Shown here piece by piece: positions 42,849 through 51,550 of a stretch of 64,000 nucleotides of DNA. The notes below the pieces were generated by a model. It did no database searches. It saw only the letters and a list, made by a program, of their open reading frames with translations, and was not told the DNA's origin. The translations under genes were made by a program, and so were the position numbers. Where the stretch lies: positions 1 to 64,000 of the forward strand of contig NZ_JABKKE010000018.1 of the NCBI RefSeq assembly GCF_013166575.1, in the 5' to 3' direction. Source of the stretch: Xylanibacter rodentium. GTDB lineage: Bacteria; Bacteroidota; Bacteroidia; Bacteroidales; Bacteroidaceae. Position 1 is the stretch's first letter. Each line of letters begins with the position of its first letter.

Positions 42849-43940
42849 ATGATAGAAAGAATAGAAATATTTAACTACAAGTCAATAAAAAATGCACATA
42901 TTGACTTGACAAAACTAAATATTCTTATCGGTGCAAATGGCGCAGGTAAAAGCAATTTTATATCATTCTTTGAGCTGACACAACATTTGCTTAATCAACG
43001 TCTGGGCCGCTATATGCTAGAACATGGTGGAATAGACTCTATGCTGTATCATGGACGTAAAGAATCAGACAGCATATCTTCCTTAATTGATTTTGAAAAC
43101 AGAAACGCTTTCACTTTTAAATTAAGACCTACAGCCGGCCCAAAGGCATATATTGAATATACAAGAGACTATTTTAACAACAAAGGTCTATCAGACAAGC
43201 AATATCAAGACAGCTGGCATCCATGCAATTGGGATTCTAATGTAGAGGAATCAGAAATTCTCAACAAGCCACAGTGGAGAGCAGAATATATTCGTGTTTT
43301 TTTACATAGTTTCACCGTTTATCACTTTCATGACACAAGTTTGTCTTCACCTATGCGTCATCCTTCAAGGGTGGGTGACAACGAATTCATGCGACATGAC
43401 GGATCTAATATAGCGGCCTATTTATATCGGCTGAAAGATAAAGATGAAACAACTTACAATCTTATTGAAAGTACCATACGCTCCATAGCACCATACTTTA
43501 AAAGGTTCAAATTGATTCCTAATAAAAATATGGAAGGGTTTATCTCCTTGGAATGGGAAGAAAAAGATTCAGACATGTATTTGGACGCAACCAACCTATC
43601 TGACGGCACACTGCGCTTTATTGCTCTGGCAACCCTATTACTTCAACCTAATTTGCCACATACTATAATAATTGATGAGCCGGAACTTGGATTACATCCG
43701 GCTGCTATCAACAAACTCGGAGCATTAATAAAAAGAGCCTCGGCAAAAAACCAACTCATTATTGCAACACAATCAATTGAACTTATCAACAATTTCTCTA
43801 TTGATGATTTAATCATTGTAGAAAGAAACAACAATCAATCCACATTCTCACGACTCAATGAAGAGGACTTCTCTAATTGGCGTGAAGAATATTCTGTTGG
43901 TGAGTTATGGGAAAAGAATGTAATCGGAGGAAGGCCATGA
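42849..43940 (+). CDS. AAA (AAA_21/OLD-like) ATPase, candidate defence component
   Basis: 363 residues with an ABC/SMC-type ATPase head. Visible: Walker A GANGAGKS (28-35), the signature LSDGTLRF, Walker B TIIIDEPE followed by the LGLHP D-loop, and a switch segment LIIATQS. The middle (about 60-230) is specific and has no known motif. ATPases of this kind pair with a nuclease or TOPRIM subunit in several anti-phage systems (PARIS, AbiL, Gabija, Septu). The downstream DUF4276 gene overlaps by ATGA. The pair is visibly more AT-rich than its neighbours luxS and typA, consistent with acquisition by transfer. Confidence 0.85.
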   Translation: MIERIEIFNYKSIKNAHIDLTKLNILIGANGAGKSNFISFFELTQHLLNQRLGRYMLEHGGIDSMLYHGRKESDSISSLIDFENRNAFTFKLRPTAGPKAYIEYTRDYFNNKGLSDKQYQDSWHPCNWDSNVEESEILNKPQWRAEYIRVFLHSFTVYHFHDTSLSSPMRHPSRVGDNEFMRHDGSNIAAYLYRLKDKDETTYNLIESTIRSIAPYFKRFKLIPNKNMEGFISLEWEEKDSDMYLDATNLSDGTLRFIALATLLLQPNLPHTIIIDEPELGLHPAAINKLGALIKRASAKNQLIIATQSIELINNFSIDDLIIVERNNNQSTFSRLNEEDFSNWREEYSVGELWEKNVIGGRP

Positions 43941-44587
43941 AAAAAAGACTCTACATCGTAGTTGAAGGTCAGAGCGAAGAGGAATTTGTAAATAGCTTGC
44001 TTGCTCCATACTTCCTGTCGTACGACATTTATATCTTTCCTATGATTATACATACAAGTAAAGGACACAAAGGAGGATTTGTAAATTATCATCATCTGAA
44101 AAATGACATCAATAAGCTATTGTCTTCTCAAGGAAAGGATGCCGTTGTGACAACATTTTTTGATTTCTTCCGTTGTCCAGAACTACCTTACAAAGAAAAA
44201 TGGTCTGATATTCCTGACCATACCAAACGTGTGACGGAAATGGAAGCTGCGTTAAACAAAGACATTCAGGATTTTAGATTCATACCATATATCCAACTTC
44301 ATGAATTCGAAGCATTATTGTTTTCTTCAGGAGATGGGTTCAAAAAATATTTCGATGAAAAAACAAATAAAACTCTTCAAGACATTATTGATTTATACAA
44401 CAATCCGGAAGATATAAACAGTTCACCGGATAATGCCCCTTCAAAACGGTTACTACGAATTGTTCCAGAATACGATAAAGTAATATATGGAAATATAATA
44501 GCATTAGAAATAGGTATCAAAACAATACTAAACAGATGTCCAAGATTCAGGAATTGGATAGAAAAACTTATAACACACTGTAACTAA
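43937..44587 (+). CDS. DUF4276 family protein, putative TOPRIM-like partner of the ATPase
   Basis: 216 residues from the ATG at 43937 that overlaps the ATPase stop. The N-terminus LYIVVEGQSEEEFV (Glu10, Gly11, Glu14) and the later TTFFDFF and LHEFEALLFS match DUF4276, whose EGxSE pattern resembles the TOPRIM acidic site of nucleases and topoisomerases. In family context DUF4276 proteins are encoded with AAA ATPases. I infer an effector nuclease controlled by the ATPase; catalysis has not been shown by anything here. A bidirectional hairpin terminator follows at 44594-44647. Confidence 0.82.
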   Translation: MKKRLYIVVEGQSEEEFVNSLLAPYFLSYDIYIFPMIIHTSKGHKGGFVNYHHLKNDINKLLSSQGKDAVVTTFFDFFRCPELPYKEKWSDIPDHTKRVTEMEAALNKDIQDFRFIPYIQLHEFEALLFSSGDGFKKYFDEKTNKTLQDIIDLYNNPEDINSSPDNAPSKRLLRIVPEYDKVIYGNIIALEIGIKTILNRCPRFRNWIEKLITHCN

Positions 44588-44593
44588 CCGGCA

Positions 44594-44647
44594 TTTTTCA
44601 ATGCGAAGACACAAAGCATCTTGGCTTTGCTTCTCCGCATTGAAAAA
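44594..44647. terminator. Bidirectional terminator between the DUF4276 gene and typA
   Basis: Perfect 12-base arms TTTTTCAATGCG / CGCATTGAAAAA with an inner CAAAGC/GCTTTG stem. The outer A/T runs supply a U tract for both strands. Confidence 0.85.
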
Positions 44648-44677
44648 GCATCATTACTGCTTTATCTCAAATAAATT

Positions 44678-46480
44678 CTATTCCTTGTTGGCCCGTTTGC
44701 GGTCGTTATGGTCGAGAATCGTCTTACGCATACGCATACTCTTTGGTGTCACCTCGACAAGTTCGTCGGCCTTGATATACTCAAGAGCCTCCTCAAGCGA
44801 AAGGATTGTGCGGGGCACGATGCGGGCCTTGTCGTCGGAGCCGCTGGCGCGGGTGTTGGTGAGCTGCTTGGCCTTAGCCACATTGATTACAAGGTCGTTG
44901 TCGTGGATATGCTCACCGACCACCTCACCGATATAAACCTCCTCGCCCGGGTCGATGAAGAACTTGCCGCGGTCCTGAAGTTTGTCTATAGAATAGGCAT
45001 AGGCAGTACCCGTCTCGAGAGCAATCATAGAGCCGTTCACACGACGGGATATCTCACCCTTGTACGGCTGGTAATTCTTGAAACGGTGGGCCATGATAGC
45101 CTCGCCCTGACTGGCTGTGAGCACGTTGGTACGCAAGCCGATGATGCCGCGCGAAGGTATCTCAAACTCAATGTTGACGCGTTCGCCCTGGCTTTCCATC
45201 GAAGTCATCTCACCCTTACGGCGTGTCACCATATCAATCATCTTACTGGCAAACTCCTCGGGCACGTTGATGGTCAGTTCCTCTACCGGCTCGCAACGCT
45301 GTCCGTCAATCTCCTTGTATATAACCTGCGGCTGTCCAACCTGCAGTTCGTAACCCTCGCGGCGCATAGTCTCGATAAGCACGGAAAGATGGAGCACGCC
45401 ACGGCCGCTGACAACCCACTTGTCTGTGGAATCTTCAAACTGGCTGACGCGAAGTGCAAGATTCTTCTCAAGTTCTTTCGTAAGACGGTCGTTGATGTGG
45501 CGGCTGGTGACAAACTTACCCTCGCGGCCGAAGAAAGGAGAATCGTTAATCATGAAGAGCATCGACATCGTCGGTTCATCAATAGCTATGGGCGGCAACG
45601 GTTCCGGATTTTCAAAATCACAAATGCTATCACCTATCTCGAAACGTTCAAGACCGATAATTGCGCAAATATCACCGCTTTGCACCTCAGGAGTCTTCAC
45701 ATGTCCCATTCCCTCAAAAGTATGCAGTTCCTTGATACGGGTCTTCTCGGCAGAGCCATCACGATGGCAGATTGTTATGTTCATGCCTTCACGAAGCACA
45801 CCACGGTGCACACGCCCAACGGCTATACGACCTGTATAGCTGGAGTAGTCGAGGCTGGTGATAAGCATTTGGGGTGTTCCCTCTATGATTTTCGGAGCCG
45901 GTATCACCTCGACTATCTTGTCAAGCAAATATGTTATGTTGTCTGTAGGCTGCTTGTAGTCGGCACTCATCCATCCGTTCTTTGCCGAACCGTAAACGAC
46001 GGGGAAATCAAGCTGGTCTTCCGTCGCATTGAGTGAGAACATCAAGTCGAATACCATCTCGTATACCTCCTCGGGACGACAGTTGGGTTTGTCCACCTTG
46101 TTGACCACAACTATCGGCTTCAGACCTATCTCCAAAGCTTTCTGCAACACAAAGCGTGTCTGCGGCATCGGTCCCTCGAAAGCGTCGACAAGGAGCAGAC
46201 ATCCGTCGGCCATGTTGAGCACGCGCTCCACCTCGCCGCCGAAATCGGAGTGTCCCGGAGTGTCGATAATGTTTATCTTCACGCCTTTCCAGTTTATGGA
46301 AACATTTTTCGACAATATAGTTATGCCTCGTTCACGCTCGAGGTCGTTGCTGTCCAAAACTTGATCACTGAGATTCTGTCCGTCACGAAAAAGATGTCCG
46401 GCCAACATCATCTTGTCCACGAGAGTAGTCTTGCCATGGTCCACGTGGGCGATAATGGCTATGTTTCTGATGTCTTGCAT
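44678..46480 (-). CDS. typA: Translational GTPase TypA/BipA
   Basis: 600 residues from the ATG at 46480 ([20 protein letters not shown]); the open frame continues upstream to 46633, but through the promoter and repeat region. Motifs: G1 AHVDHGKT (10-17), RGITI switch, [15 protein letters not shown], and the EF-G-like domains V and BipA C-terminal domain ending with [15 protein letters not shown]. TypA binds the ribosome and assists 50S assembly under stress. A -7 box TAACTTTG is at 46515-46508 on the minus strand. Confidence 0.97.
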   Translation of the reverse strand: MQDIRNIAIIAHVDHGKTTLVDKMMLAGHLFRDGQNLSDQVLDSNDLERERGITILSKNVSINWKGVKINIIDTPGHSDFGGEVERVLNMADGCLLLVDAFEGPMPQTRFVLQKALEIGLKPIVVVNKVDKPNCRPEEVYEMVFDLMFSLNATEDQLDFPVVYGSAKNGWMSADYKQPTDNITYLLDKIVEVIPAPKIIEGTPQMLITSLDYSSYTGRIAVGRVHRGVLREGMNITICHRDGSAEKTRIKELHTFEGMGHVKTPEVQSGDICAIIGLERFEIGDSICDFENPEPLPPIAIDEPTMSMLFMINDSPFFGREGKFVTSRHINDRLTKELEKNLALRVSQFEDSTDKWVVSGRGVLHLSVLIETMRREGYELQVGQPQVIYKEIDGQRCEPVEELTINVPEEFASKMIDMVTRRKGEMTSMESQGERVNIEFEIPSRGIIGLRTNVLTASQGEAIMAHRFKNYQPYKGEISRRVNGSMIALETGTAYAYSIDKLQDRGKFFIDPGEEVYIGEVVGEHIHDNDLVINVAKAKQLTNTRASGSDDKARIVPRTILSLEEALEYIKADELVEVTPKSMRMRKTILDHNDRKRANKE

Positions 46481-46526
46481 TTTAATTAATACCTTAAAAG
46501 TCGGGTGCAAAGTTACTGCTTTTGCT

Positions 46527-46554
46527 GAAGAATGAAGAATGAAGAATGAAGAAT
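46527..46554. repeat. GAAGAAT heptamer, four tandem copies
   Basis: Exact tandem repeats of GAAGAAT just upstream of the typA -7 box on the minus strand, overlapping where a -33 element would lie. Confidence 0.85.
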
Positions 46555-46878
46555 TTATCACAAAATATGAAATAAGGCAATCGGCAATCAACTTTTCCAT
46601 ACGATATGCGGAATAGACACCTGCCAACATCATACTATTATTTATTTTTGCTTCCGGTCAACCGTACTACCCTTATGCTCACCTCATAGAGAAGAAAAGC
46701 GGTACTGTGACCAAAGCGAGGGTCATCAGGTCCAGAAGAGTTCATTACAGCCGTAACAACCATTATCAACAGTTAGGAACAATTCATATAATATATTTTA
46801 AGGTGAAGTGCCGAGCTATACAAGATAGTATGCTAACGATACAAACATTGCATCATCCATGTGGACAAAGCAGATAGC

Positions 46879-46914
46879 TTTGAGGGTGTTGCAGAACACA
46901 GCAACACCCTCAAA
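46879..46914 (-). terminator. Perfect hairpin downstream of the small outer-membrane protein gene
   Basis: 14-base arms TTTGAGGGTGTTGC / GCAACACCCTCAAA with an 8-base loop, 30 bases past the stop on the minus strand. No T run follows. Confidence 0.6.
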
Positions 46915-46943
46915 TGATTATACTATTCCCTCACCTCTACCGG

Positions 46944-47588
46944 TTAAAAGAAATAGTGCAAGGAGGCGTAGAAGCCGGCCATTGTGACAGAAGTGGAGGA
47001 GGCTTCCGAACTCCAAGGTGTCATCATGCCCCCAAAGCCTCCGGCATACAGTCCCCAATGTTTGCCTTCATAGCCCAAGCCGCCATCTATACCGATTTTC
47101 ATGCCGACAGTAGATTCGAGATGATAGTAGGAGGATATAGCCTTTCCTTCTTTTTCCTGGGGCACACCAATTTCCAACGGACAGAAATCTATACCTGCCT
47201 TTACAATCCATTTGCCACGGGTAGACAACGGATTAAGGATGTATTTCGCATTACACGGTATGGTAAACAGTCCGATGCAGAAGATGTCTTCATCTATTCC
47301 CCTTTTTCTGCCGGAATAAACGGCTTTACTTTTACTGAAATCAATACCCAAACCCGTCTCGAACGCCCAGTGGCTCTCTGTATTCTTCGGTTTCAGAAGT
47401 CCGGAGAGACTCCAATACACTTCACCTGTAAAGCCAGCGTCACAATCCCATCCGTCAATGGAATACGAAGCCATGCCACCCTTCACAACAATACCTTGCT
47501 TGACGGTTTTCTCTTTCTTTACCTTACCAGATTGCGAAAAAGCTGATGTAGCCAACAGCATACAACAGAATAACAATAGTTTTTTCAT
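46944..47588 (-). CDS. Small outer-membrane beta-barrel protein
   Basis: 214 residues. A signal peptide (about 1-19, ATSAFSQ) precedes alternating strands with terminal aromatics (GEVYWSLSGLL, WAFETGLGIDFSK, IGIDGGLGYEGKHWGLYAGGFGG) and a C-terminal MAGFYASLHYFF ending in Phe, the usual signal for outer-membrane insertion. It looks like the PorT/OmpW size class. It lies 28 bases after the PDZ-type gene in the same direction, so the two probably form an operon. Function unknown. Confidence 0.75.
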   Translation of the reverse strand: MKKLLLFCCMLLATSAFSQSGKVKKEKTVKQGIVVKGGMASYSIDGWDCDAGFTGEVYWSLSGLLKPKNTESHWAFETGLGIDFSKSKAVYSGRKRGIDEDIFCIGLFTIPCNAKYILNPLSTRGKWIVKAGIDFCPLEIGVPQEKEGKAISSYYHLESTVGMKIGIDGGLGYEGKHWGLYAGGFGGMMTPWSSEASSTSVTMAGFYASLHYFF

Positions 47589-47616
47589 AAAAGTTTTTTG
47601 AATGATTATAAAATGT

Positions 47617-48963
47617 TTATTTGATAAATACGTAATTACAAAACTCAGTAATTCCCCCTTTCGTTATCTTCTGCTTCCCTATCTGCATCATGTTTGCCGT
47701 CTTGATTATTCTGTCTCGGTAAAAATTCTCCCCAGGTCTGTAAGTGCAGAAATCCCCATCGGTATCATTGTATCTCACATATTTTATCACGTCATCCTTC
47801 TTGCATCCCAAGGCTTCAGCCTTACTGCCCGGTACAACATCCGATATAGTTGGATTTACGGCAAAGTTCTCGCACAACACACCCCATGTGGCTATATACT
47901 CTCCGAACATGCTCTCATGGAATGGATATTGAAGCATGTATTTGCCGAGGTGCTCTTTCACATATTCAAGAAGCCTGATTTCCGAGGTCTTGTGTTCGCT
48001 GTACGTAAGCTGCCAGATGACGGGCGGCGTGTCACTGTTCAGTTTGGAAGCCTCCAGCACCGACAGCTCCAGATAGGCATCTGCCGTCACGTTGGTGCGC
48101 ATTGTGCCCGTTTCTTCCGTCCGTGTAGTAGCCTTCCCCGTATTGCCGCCCACACTCACACCCCTTATACCCAAAAAGTTGGATATGCCGATGCCGGTAT
48201 CTCCGGTAGTTGTCGTGGTGGTATAGGAAGGAACGTATACCGATTCTATCTTCTGGTTAACGTCCTTGGTAAGATAGAGATAAATGTCCGGGGCGGTTGT
48301 GCTTCTCTTCAATCCCTTGGCTTTCAAATGTTCCGCAAAAACCTCCATGATGGTCTTGTCCATCAGTTGGTCGTCTCCCATCAGCCGGTAATCGAATGTG
48401 TTGAACTTAAAGAAGTCGATGTCACTGTCCGACAACAGCGATACTGTAGGCATAATTTCAGCCGACGGGTAAGTACTTGCAAGCAACTTCCCTTTTCTCT
48501 TTTTCAACGTACACTTGTATTCCTTGTTCTGCCCCATCACCTTAGTCTGATAGACGAGCATCACCTCCTCTTCCGAATCAATGATACGGTAGAAATCGCT
48601 TTCCTCCATATCTCTCGTGTCCTGACCGTTGACGGAAACTATCACCGACATGCACTTCAGATTTGTTGTCACCGGCGCAAATGTCATGTTGTTCCAAGTG
48701 TTGGTAACGGTAAGATATTCAGGGGCCCAATTCGACAGCCGTTTCACCTCTATCATGTGTTCGGCCTGGTACTGGGCAGACGACCGTAGAGTACCTGCAC
48801 AGAGAAAAAGCAGCATGGACACAACGGCCTGCAAAAGCCCGAGGTGACACAAACCATGTAATGATAACCTGGCATCATACTTTGCCGTTCCGTTGCAGAG
48901 ACCTGTAAATGGCATCCGCATACATGTAGCCTCTTTCGGCCTGTGATTATAAAAATGCAACAT
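47617..48963 (-). CDS. Secreted protein with DUF4136-like core flanked by PDZ-like segments
   Basis: 448 residues if read from the first ATG; the signal-like stretch VVSMLLFLCAGTLRSSAQ ends near residue 64, so a later start is likely (for example at MPFTGLCNG). Three parts can be seen. About 85-150 is PDZ-like (CMSVIVSVNGQDTRDMEESDF). About 165-345 resembles DUF4136 (FFKFNTFDYRL, HLKAKGLKRSTTAPDIYLYL). About 365-448 is a second PDZ-like segment (ISDVVPGSKAEALGCKKDDVIKYV). PDZ domains bind peptide termini; with a DUF4136-like centre this suggests a periplasmic or surface assembly factor. Not recognised as a named gene. Confidence 0.65.
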   Translation of the reverse strand: MLHFYNHRPKEATCMRMPFTGLCNGTAKYDARLSLHGLCHLGLLQAVVSMLLFLCAGTLRSSAQYQAEHMIEVKRLSNWAPEYLTVTNTWNNMTFAPVTTNLKCMSVIVSVNGQDTRDMEESDFYRIIDSEEEVMLVYQTKVMGQNKEYKCTLKKRKGKLLASTYPSAEIMPTVSLLSDSDIDFFKFNTFDYRLMGDDQLMDKTIMEVFAEHLKAKGLKRSTTAPDIYLYLTKDVNQKIESVYVPSYTTTTTTGDTGIGISNFLGIRGVSVGGNTGKATTRTEETGTMRTNVTADAYLELSVLEASKLNSDTPPVIWQLTYSEHKTSEIRLLEYVKEHLGKYMLQYPFHESMFGEYIATWGVLCENFAVNPTISDVVPGSKAEALGCKKDDVIKYVRYNDTDGDFCTYRPGENFYRDRIIKTANMMQIGKQKITKGGITEFCNYVFIK

Positions 48964-49052
48964 CTGTAACTATTTTTTTGTTTCTGTTTAATATATAACA
49001 CTCCCAAATGTACAGACACAAAAAAGCGTGGAAATCGTGCCTGTCACCCGTT

Positions 49053-49290
49053 CCACGTCTTGAGGCTCTCGCATTGCCCGATGTTGTTGAACGAGCAACG
49101 CGAAACCCACGCCGATGAGTTTATATAATTATCCCTATCCCATACGTACAATACATCATCATCTACCACATGAATACAACGATGACATATACAAATATGG
49201 ATATAAGGATGCCTATAAAAACATCCCATGGGCATCTACCGTTGCTATGTTCAAGACAACATCTGAAACTTGCGAGATTCCAAGACGTCA
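49053..49290. repeat. Long imperfect palindrome, about 240 bases
   Basis: The left half matches the reverse complement of the right half across its length. Shared blocks are ACGTCTTG, TCTCGCA, GATGTTGT, TGAAC, AGCAACG, GATG and TTTATA, then similar CCTATCC/CCTTATATCC and CATACGTAC/CATATTTGT segments close to the centre near 49170. It resembles 22293-22583 in design but not in sequence. Confidence 0.7.
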
Positions 49291-49648
49291 AGAACAAAGC
49301 GTCAAAGTAAACGCCTTTCTATATATAGCGACTCTCTCCCACCCTTCTGCCGCTGTCAGCATATGATCGTCACGGATTTTCCGGTCCGCTCCATAATCAA
49401 GTCCTACAGCCTGGCGTGGGCAAAACATCCTGCTCCTTATGCAAAACGACAGCGAATACGTTCACCAGCGTCTCACGGAACAAGAAGTTCCAAGAATCAT
49501 CTGCAAAAATAATAAAATGTTTTGAAATCCAAGTATTTAAAAAGAAAATATTTCGCGATAAACTTTATTTCATTGCAAACAGAGTGACCGGACTGAGACA
49601 AGAGCAACAGACCGCCACTTCATCCATGTACATTCTTTTCTTAATTTT

Positions 49649-49974
49649 CCGCACTTCTTTTTCTTCGAAATAGAAAAGCTGCAAGACCCTCTCTGCTTTC
49701 TTGACACACATTCCGGTCTTCGTGATTTTGCCGCAGGGGCCTCCCGACACTCCCGCAACGGCACCGTTGGCCTCCAACGACGGCCTTGATACAATGCCGC
49801 GAGGCCCTCGTGGCAACCTCAGGAGGGCCTCTCTGCTTTTCTTACATGGCACCACCGTCTGCCAACAAGCGTAACACTCTGATTATCAATGCATCCTATT
49901 TCAACGCAAAAGTCGCTATTTTCGGACCATCGTCAGGAAAATGAGATTTTGTGACGAACGACGAAGTGTTTTGT
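49649..49974. repeat. Dispersed intergenic repeat, copy B
   Basis: Related to 22901-23226 over about 325 bases. The hairpin is kept although its sequence has drifted (TTGCCGCAGGGGCCTC facing GAGGCCCTCGTGGCAA). The distal part is strongly conserved (CTGATTATCAATGC, TCCTATTTCAACG, GATTTTGTGACGAACGACG). It ends 136 bases before the second rpn gene. Confidence 0.8.
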
Positions 49975-50048
49975 CTCATTTTTTACACAATCCGACCGTC
50001 CTTGAGAACACCACACAAAAAATAATTAATCAAGAAATCAACAAAATC

Positions 50049-50080
50049 TTTGCCATTTAACAAATTATACACTATCTTTG
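50049..50080 (+). promoter_or_regulatory. Bacteroidetes-type promoter of the second rpn gene
   Basis: TTTG (50049-50052), a 20-base spacer, then TATCTTTG (50073-50080). It supports the ATG at 50110, since an earlier ATG at 50050 lies inside it. Confidence 0.85.
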
Positions 50081-50109
50081 CAATATTCCAACCAAAACAT
50101 GTTACAATC

Positions 50110-51006
50110 ATGAAAATCAACAACCAATACATACGTTTCGACTGGGCCGCCAAGCGTATGCTTCGCGACAAGGCAAACTTCGGTGTCCTTGAGGGACTCG
50201 TTACAGTGTTGCTGGGCGAACAGATACACATCATTGAAATACTTGAAAGCGAAGGCAATCAGGAATCGCCCGAAGACAAGTTCAACCGCGTGGACATCAA
50301 GGCCCGCAACAGCAAGGACGAGATAATAATTGTCGAGATACAGCTCACACGCGAACTGTACTACCTCGAAAGGATTCTTTACGGAGTGGCAAAGGCCATT
50401 ACCGAGCATATCTCGCTCGGCGACATGTACGACAAAGTGAAGAAGGTGTACTCGATAAACATCCTCTACTTCGACCTCGGACAGGGTTCTGACTATCTGT
50501 ACCACGGGCAGACCGTGTTCCGCGGAGTGCATACCAACGACACACTTACGATAAACACAAAAGAGGACAACATGATAAGGATGAAGACACCGGCGGAAAT
50601 TTATCCCGAATATTTCATCATACGTGTCAACGAGTTCAACAAGGTGGCGACAACTCCGCTTGAGGAATGGCTCGACTACTTAAAGAACGGACATATAAAG
50701 GACGACACTACAGCTCCAGGCCTGCACGAGGCAAAGGAAAAGCTTAAGGTACTCACCATGACACGGCAGGATAAACTGTCGTACGAGCGCCATTTGGACG
50801 CCATCATGATACAGAACGACGTAATAAACACTGCTATGCAGGAAGGAAAAGCCGAGGGAAGAGCTGAGGGACTGATTGAAGGAATTGAAAAAGGTAAAAC
50901 AGAAACAAAGATTCAACATGCAAAAATAATGAAAGACCTTGGCATTGAAACAAACAAAATTGCCACCATAACCGGATTGACAATGGAAGAAATCAAGAAA
51001 TTGTGA
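50110..51006 (+). CDS. Rpn-family PD-(D/E)XK nuclease / putative transposase, second copy
   Basis: 298 residues, very similar to the product of 11616-12500 through the whole nuclease domain (KRMLRDKANFGVLEGLVTVLL, RVDIKARNSKDEIIIVEIQ with the same Asp, Glu and Gln). The C-terminus differs: only one KAEGRAEG stretch, then GLIEGIEKGKTETKIQHAK and a tail TNKIATITGLTMEEIKKL. Located between dispersed repeat copy B and rpsO, on the opposite strand from its paralog. Both copies appear intact, so both may be active. Whether the nearby repeat is a substrate is unknown. Confidence 0.9.
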   Translation: MKINNQYIRFDWAAKRMLRDKANFGVLEGLVTVLLGEQIHIIEILESEGNQESPEDKFNRVDIKARNSKDEIIIVEIQLTRELYYLERILYGVAKAITEHISLGDMYDKVKKVYSINILYFDLGQGSDYLYHGQTVFRGVHTNDTLTINTKEDNMIRMKTPAEIYPEYFIIRVNEFNKVATTPLEEWLDYLKNGHIKDDTTAPGLHEAKEKLKVLTMTRQDKLSYERHLDAIMIQNDVINTAMQEGKAEGRAEGLIEGIEKGKTETKIQHAKIMKDLGIETNKIATITGLTMEEIKKL

Positions 51007-51217
51007 AAGGCGGATGCCATTCTGCAACAGCAATCGTTAAAACAGGTTAATATATAATACTATTCTTAATTCTTAATTCTCAATTCTTAATTAAAAGCAG
51101 TACCTTTGCACCCACAAATCCGGAAAATCCGGTGCATTCGAAGATGTTGGCCGTTGTGATTAAGGCGGCATGCGTCTGAGATATGTAATCAAAACAACAA
51201 ATTAATCATCAACAATT

Positions 51218-51487
51218 ATGTATTTGAACATTGAGAAAAAGCAAGAGATTTTTGGAAAGCACGGTAAAGGCACAACAGACACTGGTTCGGCAGAAAGCCA
51301 GATAGCGCTGTTCACATACCGCATTTCGCATTTGACGGAGCACTTGAAGAAAAATCGCAAGGACTATGTGACAGCCCGTTCGCTGACACAACTCGTAGGA
51401 AAGCGCCGTGCACTGCTCAATTATCTCTATGACCGCGACGTTAACCGCTATCGCGCAATAATCAAGGCTTTAGGTCTGCGCAAATAA
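51218..51487 (+). CDS. rpsO: 30S ribosomal protein S15
   Basis: 89 residues, exact family length: GKHGKGTTDTGSAESQIALFTYRISHLTEHLKKN and the RNA-binding GKRRALLNYLYDRD. S15 binds 16S rRNA early in 30S assembly. A -7 box TACCTTTG is at 51101-51108, giving a leader of about 105 bases where autoregulation of the kind known for rpsO could occur (inference). A strong bidirectional terminator lies at 51514-51550. Confidence 0.98.
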   Translation: MYLNIEKKQEIFGKHGKGTTDTGSAESQIALFTYRISHLTEHLKKNRKDYVTARSLTQLVGKRRALLNYLYDRDVNRYRAIIKALGLRK

Positions 51488-51513
51488 GACATTAAGTCTG
51501 AAACAAATAACAG

Positions 51514-51550
51514 AAAACTCCCGCAAATCAATCAGACTTGCGGGAGTTTT
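51514..51550. terminator. Bidirectional terminator shared by rpsO and folK
   Basis: Perfect 13-base arms AAAACTCCCGCAA / TTGCGGGAGTTTT. The right arm is inside the folK reading frame, encoding its last residues. Confidence 0.9.

Larger units (their letters stand above)
46481..46943. other. 463-base gene-free interval upstream of typA
   Basis: Contains the typA -7 box, a heptamer repeat (46527-46554) and a perfect hairpin (46879-46914). I see nothing in the rest (about 46560-46870). Confidence 0.6.
48964..50109. other. 1.1 kb gene-poor region with palindrome and repeat copy B
   Basis: No open frame looks genuine. It holds a long imperfect palindrome (49053-49290), repeat copy B (49649-49974) and the promoter of the second rpn gene. 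The stretch 49300-49640 shows nothing I can name. Confidence 0.6.

Noticed and set aside
49115-49366. Short plus-strand frame MSLYNYPYPIRT
   Set aside because: It runs through the long palindrome, has no promoter or family similarity, and its composition looks random.
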